From Coffea arabica (taxonomy: Eukaryota; Streptophyta; Magnoliopsida; Gentianales; Rubiaceae), in NCBI RefSeq assembly GCF_036785885.1, contig NC_092323.1, forward strand, positions 18,422,501-18,486,500: DNA of 64,000 bases, written 5' to 3'. The first letter of the stretch is position 1. Every line of letters starts with the position of its first letter. Both the position numbers and the translations under genes were made by a program. The notes below the pieces were generated by a model. That model had not been told where the DNA came from, did no database searches, and saw only the letters and a program-made list of their open reading frames with translations. Below, piece after piece: positions 11,166 to 22,588 of the stretch.

Positions 11166-11589
11166 TAATGTTACTTCAGTTATTTTATTTTTTGAAATAT
11201 GTTTTTTACTTTAGGTTAACATTTGTAAGTACTAGAAAATGAAAACTTAGATCTAATATACATGACCATTTTCCCGATATCAATCGACCTAACTTCGAAT
11301 CCTCTAGTACATCTTTATTCTTGTAAATATGCTTACAAACTTCTATTTGTTTTGCCTTCACTTTAGAATGTGTGGACAAATTTATGCTATCACTATCAAA
11401 TTCCAAAGCATATCTATAGTCCTTCAATCATTTCCAAACAAGAGGAATATTATACAATTTCGTACAGATTTGCTGTTCTCGTATGAATTAATTTGCCGTT
11501 TCGATACAAATTACTGATCAACAGTTCGAGATCAAAGGTATTGCTTAGCCAAATTGGCCATATAACATGAAGTTCAGGAAGTAACAATC
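11166..11589. other. Spacer between the CML gene and the RFL 3' block
   Basis: AT-rich, with overlapping short ORFs on both strands that show no family resemblance. The duplicated block shared with 23580 onward starts just after it. Confidence 0.45.
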
Positions 11590-13516
11590 GAAGCCTGGAA
11601 ATTCGTTTCCTAATGAAGACATCTAAAACTTGGCAAGCAAAATTCCTCAAGAGAAGCATATCAATGTCAATGAAATGGTTGATTCCTTTTATCCCTTTTA
11701 TCTTTGAAACCTTATACTCAACTAACGTACAAGCATTTAAATGACAGTTAATAAGGGGATCAGAGCCAAAAAAGTGGAATACCGTATAATGCTAACTTTG
11801 ACATACCGTGGAACCTTATCCTGACTCCAGGGACTGTAACTCAATGTGAATAGCCATCAGGATCACCATCCTCCCCGAGAAATATCATGTCCTTGTCTTC
11901 AGAAGATAGTTTGTATCATAGTGCATAAGACAATTGCATCCCCTGCTCCACAACAGATGAGACCTGCCTTTCAGTTGCATTATAAAAATTCTGAAATCTG
12001 CATCTCATATACCAGAAAACAGATGATAAAACAGAGCATCCATATTCCACAGACAGTAAAATTAACATATCAAGCACTAACAAAAGAAAAAAGCGACTGA
12101 ATCTCTCAATTCATAAGATTAGAAAAGCATTTTCATGCAGGTTAATATGAATAGCATGCAAAAATTATCCAGCTTAGTAGCAGCCAAAGCAACTTATAAG
12201 CCATATCTTTAGTTCCTGCACATACTTTGCTCATAAGCCCATTTCATAGAGATACCTTCCTCGCAAATATGGTCTAATCACCCAACTTATGTTTGAGGAC
12301 AAGTGACAAAAAAATGCAACATAAATTACATTGACAGAAAAGAACAGGTCTTGAAACTGGTACATGCGAAAAGAAGGGGGCTTCTTCTACATTTTAATCA
12401 GGAAAATGCAGCAAAGTGAGAAAATAAATAACTTCAAAAACAGCTTTGGAAAATTAAAAAAAAAAAAAACCCCAAAGAAAGTAAGAACTAGATATAAAAG
12501 ATCAGCAACAAGGTTTGGCCATTGCAGGAAAATTGTTAGCAGCTGAAACACAATGTAGCAACCCACGCCTTTTAGTACAGCCCATTACACCAATATTATT
12601 TCAAGTAATCGATTAATATTACTGTCAAAGAAGTTGCGAATGTCAGCTTCAGTAAAACAACACTTGACAGGCTTTGTTCTATGTTCTCTGTAGTTGGACA
12701 ACTCCAGCAGGGTTGGTTCTAGTGTTCAGAATTTACTAACAATGAAAAGCTAAGGGAAAAAATGCAGATATGATATGGTACATACAGCAGAATAATAACC
12801 TTAAGTATATTCGTCACCCTTTTCTAACTCCCTCCAAGCTAAAGATTGACTGAACAACTGATTGCACATATATAAACAATTATAACATGTATTCATATAT
12901 AACCATGACTATCCATGGGACCTCAAAATTTAAATCCAAAGCAGGACAATGGTCTAAAACGTTTTTACACTTCTAAATTGGCTGCTAGGCTCCATCTAGG
13001 ATTTGAAATGAAAGTAACAATTTTATCCTACTTACAAGAAAATTCTCCAATTTATACAAATGCTGAAACTTTTCAATAAATTCAAAATCACAAACTATAT
13101 TTCCGGATCTAGTTTCATTTCCTAATTCCAATAAACAAACATTACATGCAAGCTAAAGTACTAAAACCATGAAAAATAAAGAAAAAGAGCCTTCACAATT
13201 TACTTCTTAAGTGATATGCCATATTGAGGTTCTCCACAAAAGGATAAACAACAAGTCTTTCAGAAGAAGTGATAGAAATCCAATTAACAGCAGAGAATTT
13301 CTATGAACTGCTACAATTATCAATCAAACTTCCATATGGACCGTGGCTTCCTCCGCCAGGACCAAAGATCTTTGAGGGATTCGCAAAAATATGACCAACG
13401 GAGTTCCCCCAATACCCAGTTCAAAAGTGAACTCAAATAGTTTTAGTTCCAGCAGACAAAAGTTTAGGTGCCAAAAACTGCAGCGCCAAAAGTTGCAAAT
13501 AATGTGAAGGTCCTCT
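11590..13516 (-). repeat. Duplicated 3'-flank block of PPR copy B
   Basis: Non-coding DNA directly downstream of copy B that recurs behind other copies. 11610-12720 matches 23580-24690, for example sharing CAACAGATGAGACCTGCC and TTTCAGTTGCATTAT. 12150-13516 matches 21370-22588, sharing AATTATCCAGCTTAGTAGCA. The part nearest the stop (about 13300-13516) also matches the DNA behind F, D and E. It probably includes the 3' UTR. The wide sharing shows that the duplications carried whole gene units, not just coding sequence. Confidence 0.75.
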
Positions 13517-15415
13517 TTATCTCCCATCCATAAACTTCTTGCTATCAGGATCAATCTTCAGCATCAACATAAGTAGAGAAGGATTCTTCTGTTTTTCAGT
13601 AGCTAAACCAAGCAAAATGGAAAAAGTAGCTGAATCCAATGATAATCTTCTGCGAACCATTTCTTCATGATACACCAATGCGTCCTCATAATGACCTCCC
13701 TTAAGGAGTCCTTGCAGAATGACATTGTATGTAACACTATTTGCCAAGCAACCCTTCTCTTCCATTCTTCCAACGAGCTCTTTGCCTTCGATGAGCAGAC
13801 CTTCTGAAAGCAGGCCAGCAATCATGGTGTTGTATGTTATGACATCAGGGTCCAATCCTTTAAGGGAGAGATTTTTGAAAAGATCTCCGGCACTATCGAG
13901 CCTCCTGCATTTACACAACCCATCAAGCATGATATTGTACATTTCAATGTAAAGATCTGTTCCATTGGCTTCAGTTGCATGAAATAACTCCAATGCTTCA
14001 TCGACATGTCCAGTCTTGCATAATCCATCCAGTACCACACAGTAAGTGTGAAAATCAGGCTTCATGCCAGAAGCTTGCATCTCCTTGAAAATTTCTCGTG
14101 CACTAAGATACCTTCCTGAACTAAATAACCCGTGCAACACAGTGTTATAAATAACAATATTAGGTGTTAAACCTTTATGTGGAATCTCTCGAAAGAGCTT
14201 CATGGCTGCATTCACTTTCTTGGTCTTGTAATAGGCATTTATCAGAATACCATAGCAATGGAGATCGGGTGTAAGGCCACTAGCAACCATGGTATTGAAA
14301 ACTCTACTTGCGTCATCTATTCGACTCTGTAAACAGTACCCATCCATTAAGGAACTGTATGTGACCAGGTCGGGATTTTGATCTTGCTGGATCATGATCT
14401 GGACTACCTCTTCAGCATCTTCTATATGCCCTTCCTTACATAGTGCATCCACCACTATATTGAAAGTAATAACATTTGGAACAATTTTACAAACCTTCAT
14501 CTCCGCAGAGAGCTTGTCAACATCCTTCCATTTACTTAAACTGCAGAAACCTTGAATCAAACAACTGTAAGTGACAACATTCGGGGGAATGTCCTTTTCA
14601 ATCATCTCCTGTAAGAGGGCAAGAGCTTCATCAACCATTTTATGCTTGCACAAGCTATCAATGACGGTATTATAAATAATTGCAGTCGGTTTACAAGGAC
14701 TTCCTCGTTTTTCCATTGCTCTGAGGAATTCAATGGCTATTTGAGTGTTTCCTGCCTTACAGAGCCCATCTATCACAATGGCCAACATAGTTTCATTGGG
14801 TTTACAAAGTTTTTCCTTGATCATCTTTTTGAACAATTCTTGTGCCTGAGGAACCTTTTGTTCTCGAAAAAGTCCCTTAAGCAAAGTGCCAAAGGTGACT
14901 ACATTGGGAACAAAACCACGTTTGAAGAAGCCAGCCAATGTAGAAAAAGCTAAATCCACTCGGCCCACAACGCAGTAACAATTAATCACTACATTGAGGG
15001 TGCGCTCATCAACAGGAATGCCCTGGACACACATATCTCTAAAAAGGGAAACAACTGAAGAATAATGATTCTTCATCTTAACAATACAAGTCAGCAGTTG
15101 ATTGAATTGAATAACAGAAGGCAGAGGCCTCACCCGGACCATCCGCTCGAACAAGCTCAAAGCATCATCAAGACTGTTGACATTATTAATATCATTCCTT
15201 AATTCAGGTTGAAATTTCAGAGCTTTTTCAGAAGAACTCTTAAATTTACTACTAATAGCAGAATAAAAAGCCAAATGGGGTTTATGGTTTGGGGATGCAG
15301 AGAGAAATGATGCAAGAGTAGTTCCACCTGCAGGAGCAGTAGTACCTAATGAAGCCGCTGCTTCCTGAGACCGAGCAATGGAAACCCTTACCGCAGAAGA
15401 AGATCTTCTCTGCAT
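13517..15415 (-). CDS. RFL-type P-class PPR protein, copy B (intact)
   Basis: A pentatricopeptide-repeat protein expected to act in mitochondria by binding a specific transcript; RFL members include restorers of cytoplasmic male sterility. The product is about 632 aa from MQRRSSSAVRVS. An in-frame ATG three codons upstream (15424) is possible, but MQRR is shared by copies A and F. Residues 1-90 are Ser/Ala-rich and basic, like a transit peptide. About 14 tandem 35-residue repeats follow, with typical words VVTYSCLIQGFC, ITFNIVVDALCKEGHIEDAE and YNTMIAGLLSEGL. A short tail ends KIDPDSKKFMDGR. There are no E, DYW or SMR domains, so an editing role is unlikely. One exon, as is usual for RFLs. 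The 3' flank (11590-13516) and 5' flank (15895-16560) are duplicated at other copies. The family is certain; the target RNA is unknown. Confidence 0.92.
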   Translation of the reverse strand: MQRRSSSAVRVSIARSQEAAASLGTTAPAGGTTLASFLSASPNHKPHLAFYSAISSKFKSSSEKALKFQPELRNDINNVNSLDDALSLFERMVRVRPLPSVIQFNQLLTCIVKMKNHYSSVVSLFRDMCVQGIPVDERTLNVVINCYCVVGRVDLAFSTLAGFFKRGFVPNVVTFGTLLKGLFREQKVPQAQELFKKMIKEKLCKPNETMLAIVIDGLCKAGNTQIAIEFLRAMEKRGSPCKPTAIIYNTVIDSLCKHKMVDEALALLQEMIEKDIPPNVVTYSCLIQGFCSLSKWKDVDKLSAEMKVCKIVPNVITFNIVVDALCKEGHIEDAEEVVQIMIQQDQNPDLVTYSSLMDGYCLQSRIDDASRVFNTMVASGLTPDLHCYGILINAYYKTKKVNAAMKLFREIPHKGLTPNIVIYNTVLHGLFSSGRYLSAREIFKEMQASGMKPDFHTYCVVLDGLCKTGHVDEALELFHATEANGTDLYIEMYNIMLDGLCKCRRLDSAGDLFKNLSLKGLDPDVITYNTMIAGLLSEGLLIEGKELVGRMEEKGCLANSVTYNVILQGLLKGGHYEDALVYHEEMVRRRLSLDSATFSILLGLATEKQKNPSLLMLMLKIDPDSKKFMDGR

Positions 15416-15894
15416 CGGTATCATCTGCTACTACTTCTTCAGCTGATGAGGATTTGGAATCCTTCAGGCAAATTTCAAAGCGCTTAAGTACTTTTCTGGA
15501 CGTTTGGGCAGCATAGTTTATTAAAAAGTAATTTCCTAATAGAATATTTAATCAAAGTGCGTATCACTATCAAGTGATTAAGTACTTTAAAATATACTCC
15601 TATTTAAAAATATAATTTATTAAATACTTATTGTATTGGATAATATGTAATTTTAAAATATATTTTTTTCTTTATTTAGTTCATGATATAAGATAAAATG
15701 ATTAAATTTATTATTTTATTTTTAAAATTTTATTTTTTATTTTTTAAATAAAAAAGTTATTCTAAAAGCACCAAGTTTAATCTTTTTGTTAAAAATACTT
15801 TTAACACCAAAAGTTACTCTTCTAATTTTTTGGGATGACGTTTACAAAATGCTTTAAAAGTGCTATTTTACCAAAAACACCGAAACCTCAAACA
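15416..15894. other. Proximal upstream region of copy B, AT-rich insertion
   Basis: Between the start of copy B and the duplicated upstream block lies AT-rich DNA that the F copy lacks. Its outer ends carry AAGTACTTTTC and AAAGTGCTATTTTACC with a final AAACAGGCC. This may be a decayed MITE, but I could not define its ends. Confidence 0.4.
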
Positions 15895-16560
15895 GGCCTC
15901 ACTCTTCCTCATTTCTCTGGTAATCTTCCATTTTCTATATGTTAATTTCTTTTCCTCTGTTTATCCTCTAGTAGTTATTTTTAATGTTCATCTATCTGTT
16001 GTCTACTTTCACATATATTATCCTTTTATATTGGCTTTTGGTTTTGCTTTTTCTTTAAAGAAAGAAAAAAAAAAGATAAAAGAGGCAAGACAAAAAGGGA
16101 AAAAGCAAACACCATTTGGTTTCATTTCCATACTATTGGTCCAACTCCTTTGTCATTGTACTTTGGTTTTTTGTGTCATAGGTTTGGCTGTTTTGTTCAG
16201 TTACTTCTGGCATACCATTGTATTGCTTTAATTGCTGGATAAATTTTGGAGTTTTATTGTGAAAATTATATACAGCTGGTGCTGGTATGACCAACGTTTT
16301 TAAATTGTAAAGAGTTTCATGGAAAACAAGAAAACAGAGTGTTACAAATCGTTAATGTTCAGCACCTGTATGGTTTTAATCCTTAAAATTTTAGTAAAAA
16401 CGAATCTAGTCCCTAACATTTAGCCCATATGGATTTTTAATCCCTAAAATTTTGACAACAACAATTTTAGTCCCCCAATGTATCCAGTTTAAAGCAGATT
16501 TAGCACATTTGAAGAATTATTCCCAATTACTGTTAGTTACATGCAGTCATGCATCCATCA
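15895..16560. repeat. Duplicated upstream block, copy next to PPR B
   Basis: Matches 36530-37160 upstream of copy F with many substitutions and small indels. Shared words include TGGTAATCTTCCATTT, TTAATTTCTTTTCCTCTGT and CATTATCCTTTT / ATATTATCCTTTT. A 123-codon ORF inside (15860-16231) is not conserved in the other copy, so I do not call it a gene. The distal part (16380-16560) is the 'TTTAGTCCCTAA' type of sequence that also occurs at 36940-37160 and, inverted, at 39150-39290. Confidence 0.65.
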
Positions 16561-16680
16561 AATTAAATTAAACGTTCAACATTTAAACCAGAAAACGTAT
16601 CTAAACTTCATTCTGGAGACAAATTCTACAAGGCCTTTTTGAAATCTCCACCTTAGGACACAAAATTAAATGTTCAGCCT

Positions 16681-16817
16681 TGTTTGGATTGCCGTTTTCC
16701 GTCGGAAAATTACGTCGTTTTCCGTGATCACATTTCTCTATTACCTTTTTTCCTCACATACATCAAATCGCTACAGTAATTTTTCCATGAAAAATCATGG
16801 AAAATGCAATCCAAACA
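16681..16817. mobile_element. Small MITE, about 137 bp
   Basis: The ends TGTTTGGATTGC (16681-16692) and GCAATCCAAACA (16806-16817) are exact inverted repeats, and similarity continues inward for about seven more bases (TTTTCC / GGAAAA). The centre holds CGCTACAGTAATTTTTCC. Related words occur near 35720-35890. No clear target duplication, so no superfamily is given. Confidence 0.6.
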
Positions 16818-16984
16818 CTTATTAATCTTCTTAACAGCATTCAAAACATGCCACCGTTATTCTCTTTGCAACACATGACCACATCCCTAATTAGTGCAAG
16901 CAATATCGAAAACATACTTCAATCTTTTCGACCTTGGTTCCGTAGGAGCAAAGCAGGTCAAAAAGATTGAGAAATAGAACCATT

Positions 16985-17371
16985 TGATTTAATTCATTTT
17001 CAATAGCCATGAGATGATCATCTTAGGGTAATTCTTTTGTTAACGGATGCTCCTATCACACTCGTAGTCTTTGAAGGATGAAAACCAACTATGTAATATC
17101 TACATCAAGAATTCAAGTTTTGTATACGTCATTAGTCCGATCCTTTGTAGAAACTACCCATAATAACGATCTCACAAAATAGATTTGTTTATCACAAAAT
17201 AGATCTTGACCCTGCCTCATGTCTTGGTTTGAGTGGGGATAGCATTTCTCTTTACATGTCCATGGAGTTTTGAAAAATCCAAACATCACAGAGATAGATA
17301 GAGAGGTAGGAATTTCTCGGACGAACCGCACTCCTTCGTATATGTCAGGAGTCCATTGATGATAAGGGGAT
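16985..17371 (-). pseudogene. ndhB: Nuclear plastid DNA insertion: ndhB exon 1 end and 5' part of its group II intron
   Basis: The minus strand reads HQWTPDIYEG at 17332-17371, the end of plastid NdhB exon 1. It is followed directly by GTGCGG at 17331, the 5' end typical of group II introns and placed where ndhB is split. The intron then continues for at least 300 bp with very little decay; read through, it gives the familiar VRFVREIPTSLSIS. Upstream of HQWTPD the match stops abruptly at about 17371, and the other limit is at about 16985, possibly further left to 16915. NdhB belongs to the plastid NDH complex, but this copy is a fragment with no function of its own. The high similarity suggests a fairly recent transfer. 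Identification rests on my recall of plastid ndhB. Confidence 0.85.
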
Positions 17372-17984
17372 CTGCACAGAAGAGCTGTATGGCAGATCAA
17401 TGAAAGATCACTTCTCCACATTGTTTATGGGTCACTAGACAGTTTATTTCTTCCACAAACAATAGAAATAATCAATCATTCTTCTGCATTAGATACTTAT
17501 CTAAAACATCATTATGGAGCAAAATATTTCGTTTGACAAAATGATTTAAATACCAATTCCTTCCATATAGAATTCATTATAACTAATTCCATTCATTTCA
17601 ATACCTAATTAATTGTTTCTATCCATTTTGAACTCACATCAAATCTTCGCACTCTGCACTAAAAATTCCACTGCTTTCCTGCTCTACCAAAAAAGAACAA
17701 GAATTAAAAAATAAATAAAATTGATAGATACGAAACTTGTTAGACTAGAAAAAGTATTATATTATTACCATTTTGACGTGCCAGTAAGACTCTTTTTTTT
17801 TATTATTATTATTTAAACTATTGCACATGATGACCTAATAGCAGTTAGCAATAAAAACCAACTCCTCAGTTATTATTGTAACTTAAGAACAACCAAATAT
17901 TAGGATTAAAGAATCCCATAATCAAGTCTATTGTCGAGAAGCAACTGGATTTATTTAAAAAAAAAAAAAAGAGAAAGAAAAAAA
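17372..17984. other. Intergenic, nothing recognised
   Basis: AT-rich spacer ending in two poly-A runs (about 17955-17988). No gene, and no repeat I could link to the rest of the window. Confidence 0.5.
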
Positions 17985-18460
17985 AAAAAGACGGACAGTT
18001 TCTTGGATGAACTATTCCAAGTTATTGCAAGAAAACACAATTTTTTTTGCCACATTTCTACTGAGAATGTCTGTTCAATTTAGTACAGCATTGGCAATTA
18101 AAGGGGAAGTGATCAGAATAATTTTTCTGGATCACACTTAAAAAGGGTTTGGATTTCAGTCAAATGCAGTGAAAACAAATCAATGACCATGACTCATCTA
18201 TGGGACCTCAAACTATGAATTCAAAGCAAGAAACTAGTCTAGAAAGTTTTTACACTTTTGAACTGGCTGCACCTTTGGCACCATTTAGGACTTAGAAAAA
18301 AAATTCTCTCGAAATAACAGAAATGCAGCTTAAAACTTTTCTAGCAATTCAAAGTCACAAACTATATATGCCATTTCATTTCTTTTCTTATTTCCAATAA
18401 ATTCAAATCTTAGTTATGCGAAGTAAAATTGACAGGCAAGCTAAAGTACCAACTCCCATG
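17985..18460 (-). repeat. Orphan RFL 3'-flank block
   Basis: Matches 32935-33420, the DNA behind PPR copy F: shared words include TTTCTTGGATGAACTA, AGGGGAAGTGATCAGAATA and CAAATGCAGTGAAAACAAAT. Here no PPR coding sequence follows on the right, so this looks like the remnant of a deleted gene unit. Confidence 0.7.
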
Positions 18461-19004
18461 ATTCGGTGTTTGATCGTATGTTCATTTTCACTTTAGTTTC
18501 ATGTTCATTTCTCTCTATTTTGGAAGCTAACAGCATGTTACAACCAAAAACCTTGGACTTATGAACAAAAAATAAGAAACCCGTTCCTTTGAACCTCAAA
18601 AATGTCGAAAATGGTGGATTCTTAGACAGATGGTTTTGGCCTCTGTTTGCATTTGAATAATGTTATTTCCCATATATGGCTCTGTGAAGCTTCTGGTGGG
18701 GATGGACTAAGATTTCTTTGAAAGTTTTTGTGAAATAACGAGTAAAAAGTGAGTTCTGTGTTCACGACTTTGGAGTTTTGTTTATGCAAACTTGATGATT
18801 TTGGGTTTATACCAAGGTACTAGACATATTTATCAAGTGTTAAGAGTTTTTGATTCCTATAAAAAAAAAAAAACTCTTCCAGGCTGATTTTCCGGTGAAT
18901 TTTTCGGCCAAAATTTCTCAGTTTCCGGTGACTATGGCTAGAAAACTAGCCGCTCCTTGACCGGCCATGTTGACCCGTTTCATTGCTGGCTTTCTAGTTT
19001 CTAC
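18461..19004. other. Intergenic, nothing recognised
   Basis: No coding potential. A short run with TTTTCCGGTGAATTTTTCGG and similar words is seen near 18880-18930. The last eight bases (GTTTCTAC) are the target duplication of the next element. Confidence 0.5.
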
Positions 19005-19614
19005 CTATGTTTTCAGAACCGGACCGGATAGCGACTCGGCCGAGGTCAGGGGTCAGGGGTCAATGGGTTCGACCGGGGGTCGATAGGGGTCGAACCGGAT
19101 GACGTCATAAATAAAAATTATTTAAAAATTAAAATATTATATATATAATATCTAATAATATATTGATATTAATAAAGGCATATTCATATATATTTGATGT
19201 TTCAAATATATTTAACAAGAAAATACAAAGAAATTAGAACAATCAAGTAGCAATTTATATTATTTAATAAATATTAACAAGTTTAGAATTAAAATTATGA
19301 ATTTAATTGAAAAATAACATCAAATTTTAGGACAATATTTATAAAGTATCAAATATTTGAGCTATATCAATAAGTTTTAACAATTTAGGGGGTCAAAACA
19401 TAATATTAAAAAGTTTGAATTTTTTTAAAAAAAAATTACTGTTGAACCGGAAAAACCGGTTTTTTCCCGGTCAAACCCGGTCAAACCCGGTTTTTGACCG
19501 GCTTTGACCGGATTTTAAATTTCCGGTTTTCTAATGTGACTCGGACCGGCTACCTGGCCGGTTTCCGGTTCGACCGGTTCGACCGGCCGGTCCGGTCCGA
19601 GTCTGAAAACAGAG
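19005..19614. mobile_element. hAT-type MITE with CCGG-rich ends
   Basis: A 610-bp element flanked by an exact 8-bp duplication GTTTCTAC (18997-19004 and 19615-19622), as expected for hAT. The ends CTATGTTTTCAGA and TCTGAAAACAGAG are inverted repeats. Just inside both ends are dense runs of CCGG/ACCGG words, many arranged as inverted repeats; the centre (about 19100-19430) is by contrast extremely AT-rich. No coding sequence. Confidence 0.85.
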
Positions 19615-21159
19615 GTTTCTACTGATTTCGTTTCCTTGGATTTCCTTTCCTATTTCTTGGGATATTTATTGATAGAATGAGGAAGTGGGCCAAATGTTTA
19701 CCAGCTCTTACGTGCTCCTACGTATTTTATGTGTTTTTTATTTTTCTATTTATTTACTTTTAGCCCATGCTCATTTCTATGTTTATTTATTTATTTATTT
19801 CAAGTCTTATAATTATTTAGAGAGCACTCGAATACCTGAAATGTAATCGATAAGTTATATTTTTCTTTCACAAAATTTATAATTAGATACGTAAATATAA
19901 TATATAAGTTATATTTTGCAAAAGTTGTAGTTAGATTAATGACAAATGTAAAAAATATGTTTATTTTCTTATATTTGTCCTTTTAAATTGTAATTAGATT
20001 CCTCAATATAATAGTTAGGTTTTACGTGTTTACGTAACTCATATGTTTATATGCTTATATGTTTTATCCACTTTCATTAGAATTTTTGCATCTAGATATT
20101 ATTCTTATGTTGTATGTGCTTTATGTACTCTTATGTGTTTATTTATTCATACTTTATTTGTTTTATTATAAAGTATGGACGAGAAATATCACGACACTAG
20201 TCCAACGCTAGTTATAACTTCTCCCTCCATTTCCTTATTAGTCCGATGCTAGTAAGAACTTGTAAAAATATGTTAGTCCAATACTAGACCCTTAAGTTAT
20301 CCACGCATTAGATTCATTCTTTGTGTGCCATTTATTGCATTGTCATGCATTTTCCTTATTTCTAGGTCATTTTTTCATTTGCATGATATTTCTTGTCATA
20401 TTATTCTCGGGAACCATATCATTTAGATTTGCATTTCACTTAGAAAATTCGAAAATAAATTAGTTCATCTACTTGTTTAATTTAGAAAAATCATCTTTTG
20501 AATATGGGAAATGGGAGAATATTTGCTTTCATAACCTTAGAACCCTATTACACCTCTATAAGAAAGGAAACTGTCTCACGAGTTTTAGTCCCCCGTATCC
20601 ATTATGTTACATTTCCTTTTTCTTTGGCTACTTATATTTATATACACAAGTTTTAATTTTGTTTCTTTTCTTTGAGTTTCATTTTTACATACTCGTGATT
20701 CCTTTAAGGGATCATTATTGGATTTTGCAACTAATGCGTTGATACAAACTAGACCTTTAAAGGACATTTAGTCCCTTCCGATACCCCTTTTAAATTTACG
20801 TATGCATTCATATAGTAGCATCCAAATGCGATAAGTTTAAAGATTAGATTAGGAAAATTTCAATTAAATCTTGCAACTAATTTTGATTCAGTTGAAATGG
20901 TACTTTAGATCCGAGTCAATCGAATTTTTGCCTTTTCTTTCTTCAACCGTGATTTCCGATTTTTTTTTCTCTTTTTTTCAAAAACTGGAATCGTCTAAAA
21001 GAGGCTTTTCGTTTTTTTCTATTAAATACTCTTTTTAGTGACTCAGTACACCTAAACTCATTAGTAAGTGGTGGCTCCCTTTTTTAAAATTTTTTTTAGA
21101 CTATCCTTTTGAATCCAACATCACATTTTTAAAGTCCCCTTTTAGGCCCTTTTGCTTTT
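19615..21159. other. Intergenic; possible eroded LTR
   Basis: There is no gene. The end of the stretch (about 21030-21090) contains TTTAGTGACTCAGTACACC and AGTGGTGGCTCC, words I associate with the 3' part of some plant Gypsy LTRs. I found no second copy and no clear TG/CA borders, so this is only a suggestion. Confidence 0.3.
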
Positions 21160-21299
21160 GGATAAATTTTATATATACTAACAGTGTATACACTATTACC
21201 GTTAGATTCATGACACATATGCAAAAGTTGGATTTCAAATTTAAATTTTGTATAGTTATCATTTATCCAAAACACCGTCAGTGTAGGAAAATTAATCCT
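21160..21299. repeat. Short MITE-like repeat, copy 2
   Basis: Partner of 7865-8017: GATAAATTTTATATA, ACTAACAGTGTATACACTAT, CAAAAGTTGGATTTCAAATT and an end at CAGTGTAGGAAAATTAATCC. Confidence 0.65.
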
Positions 21300-21369
21300 T
21301 TTCTTTTACTTTTTAAAAACAAAAAATTCATTCTGTAACACCACCCTTTTTATTTTCGAAAAATGGGGC

Positions 21370-22588
21370 GCAGGATATAGCATGCGAAAATTATCCAGCT
21401 TAGTAGCAGCTACTAAACCATATCTTCAGTTCCTGTACATACTTTGTTCATGAGTCCATGTAACTGATATGCCTTTCTCGCAAATATGATCTGATCACCC
21501 AAAACTTTATGTTTGAGGACAAGTGAAAAAAATGCAACAAGTGAAAAAATAAATAACTTCAAAAACAGCTTTGCAATTTTTTTTTTTTTTTTTAAAAAAG
21601 AAAAGAAAAACCCCCCTGCAAAGATAGCAAGAACTAGATATAAAAGATCAGCAATAAGGTTTGATCATTGCAGGAAAGCTGTTAGCAGCTGAAACAGAAT
21701 GTAGTAACCCTTGCGAATGTTAGCTTCAGTGAAACAACACTCGACAGGCTATGTTCTATGTTCTCTGAAGTTGTACGACTCCAGCATGGTTGGTTCTAGT
21801 GTTCAGAAATTACTTACAATCAAAAGCTAAGGAAGAAAAAGATCACAGTGCAATAAAATGCAGACATGATATAGTACATACAGAAGAATAATAGCCTTAA
21901 GTATTAATTAGTCACCCTTTTTCACTCCCTCCAAGCTAAAGATTGACTGAACACCTGATTGCACAAATATCGACAATTATAACATGCATTCATATGTAAC
22001 CACGAAAATCCACGGGACCTCAAAATTTAAATGCAAAGCAGGACCTAAAACGTTTTTACACTTCTAAATTGGCTGCTTGGCTCCGTTTAGGATTTGAAAT
22101 GAAAGTAAAAAATTTTATCCTATGTACAAGAAAATCCTCCAACTTATAAAAATGCTGAAACTTTTCTTGAATTCAAAATCACAAACCATATTTCCAGATC
22201 GAGTTTCATTTCCTAATTCCAATAAATTCAAACATTACATGCAAGCTAGAGTACTAAAACCATGAAAAAGGAAGAAAAAGGTCCTTCACAAGTTTCCTCT
22301 GAAGTTATATGGCACACTGAGGTTCTACATGAAAGGATAAACAAGAAGTCTCCCAGAAGAAGTGGTAGAATTCCAACCAACAGCAGAGAATTTCTATGAA
22401 TTCCTATACAGACTGTGGCTTCCTCCACCAGAACCAAAGATCTTTGAGGGATTCGCAAAAATATGACCAACCGAGTTCCTCCAATACCCAGTTCAAAAGT
22501 GAACTCAAATAATTTTAGTTTCAGCAGATAAAAGTTTAGGTGCCAAAAACTGCAGGACCAAAAGTTGCAACTAATGTGAAGGTCCTCT
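21370..22588 (-). repeat. Duplicated 3'-flank block of PPR fragment C
   Basis: Matches the DNA behind copy B (12150-13516) almost throughout, including ATTGCAGGAAA, GTCACCCTTTTT, CTCCCTCCAAGCTAAAGATT and the 200 bp before the stop codon. It is non-coding and contains a poly-T/A run at 21573-21600. Confidence 0.75.

Noticed and set aside
13603..14953. Several ORFs of 67-103 codons overlapping PPR copy B on both strands
   Set aside because: Frame shadows of the PPR gene; similar shadows recur over copies C, D and F.
15860..16231. A 123-codon hydrophobic ORF upstream of PPR copy B that looks like a membrane protein
   Set aside because: The paralogous block at 36530-37160 does not keep the frame, and the hydrophobicity follows from T-rich DNA.
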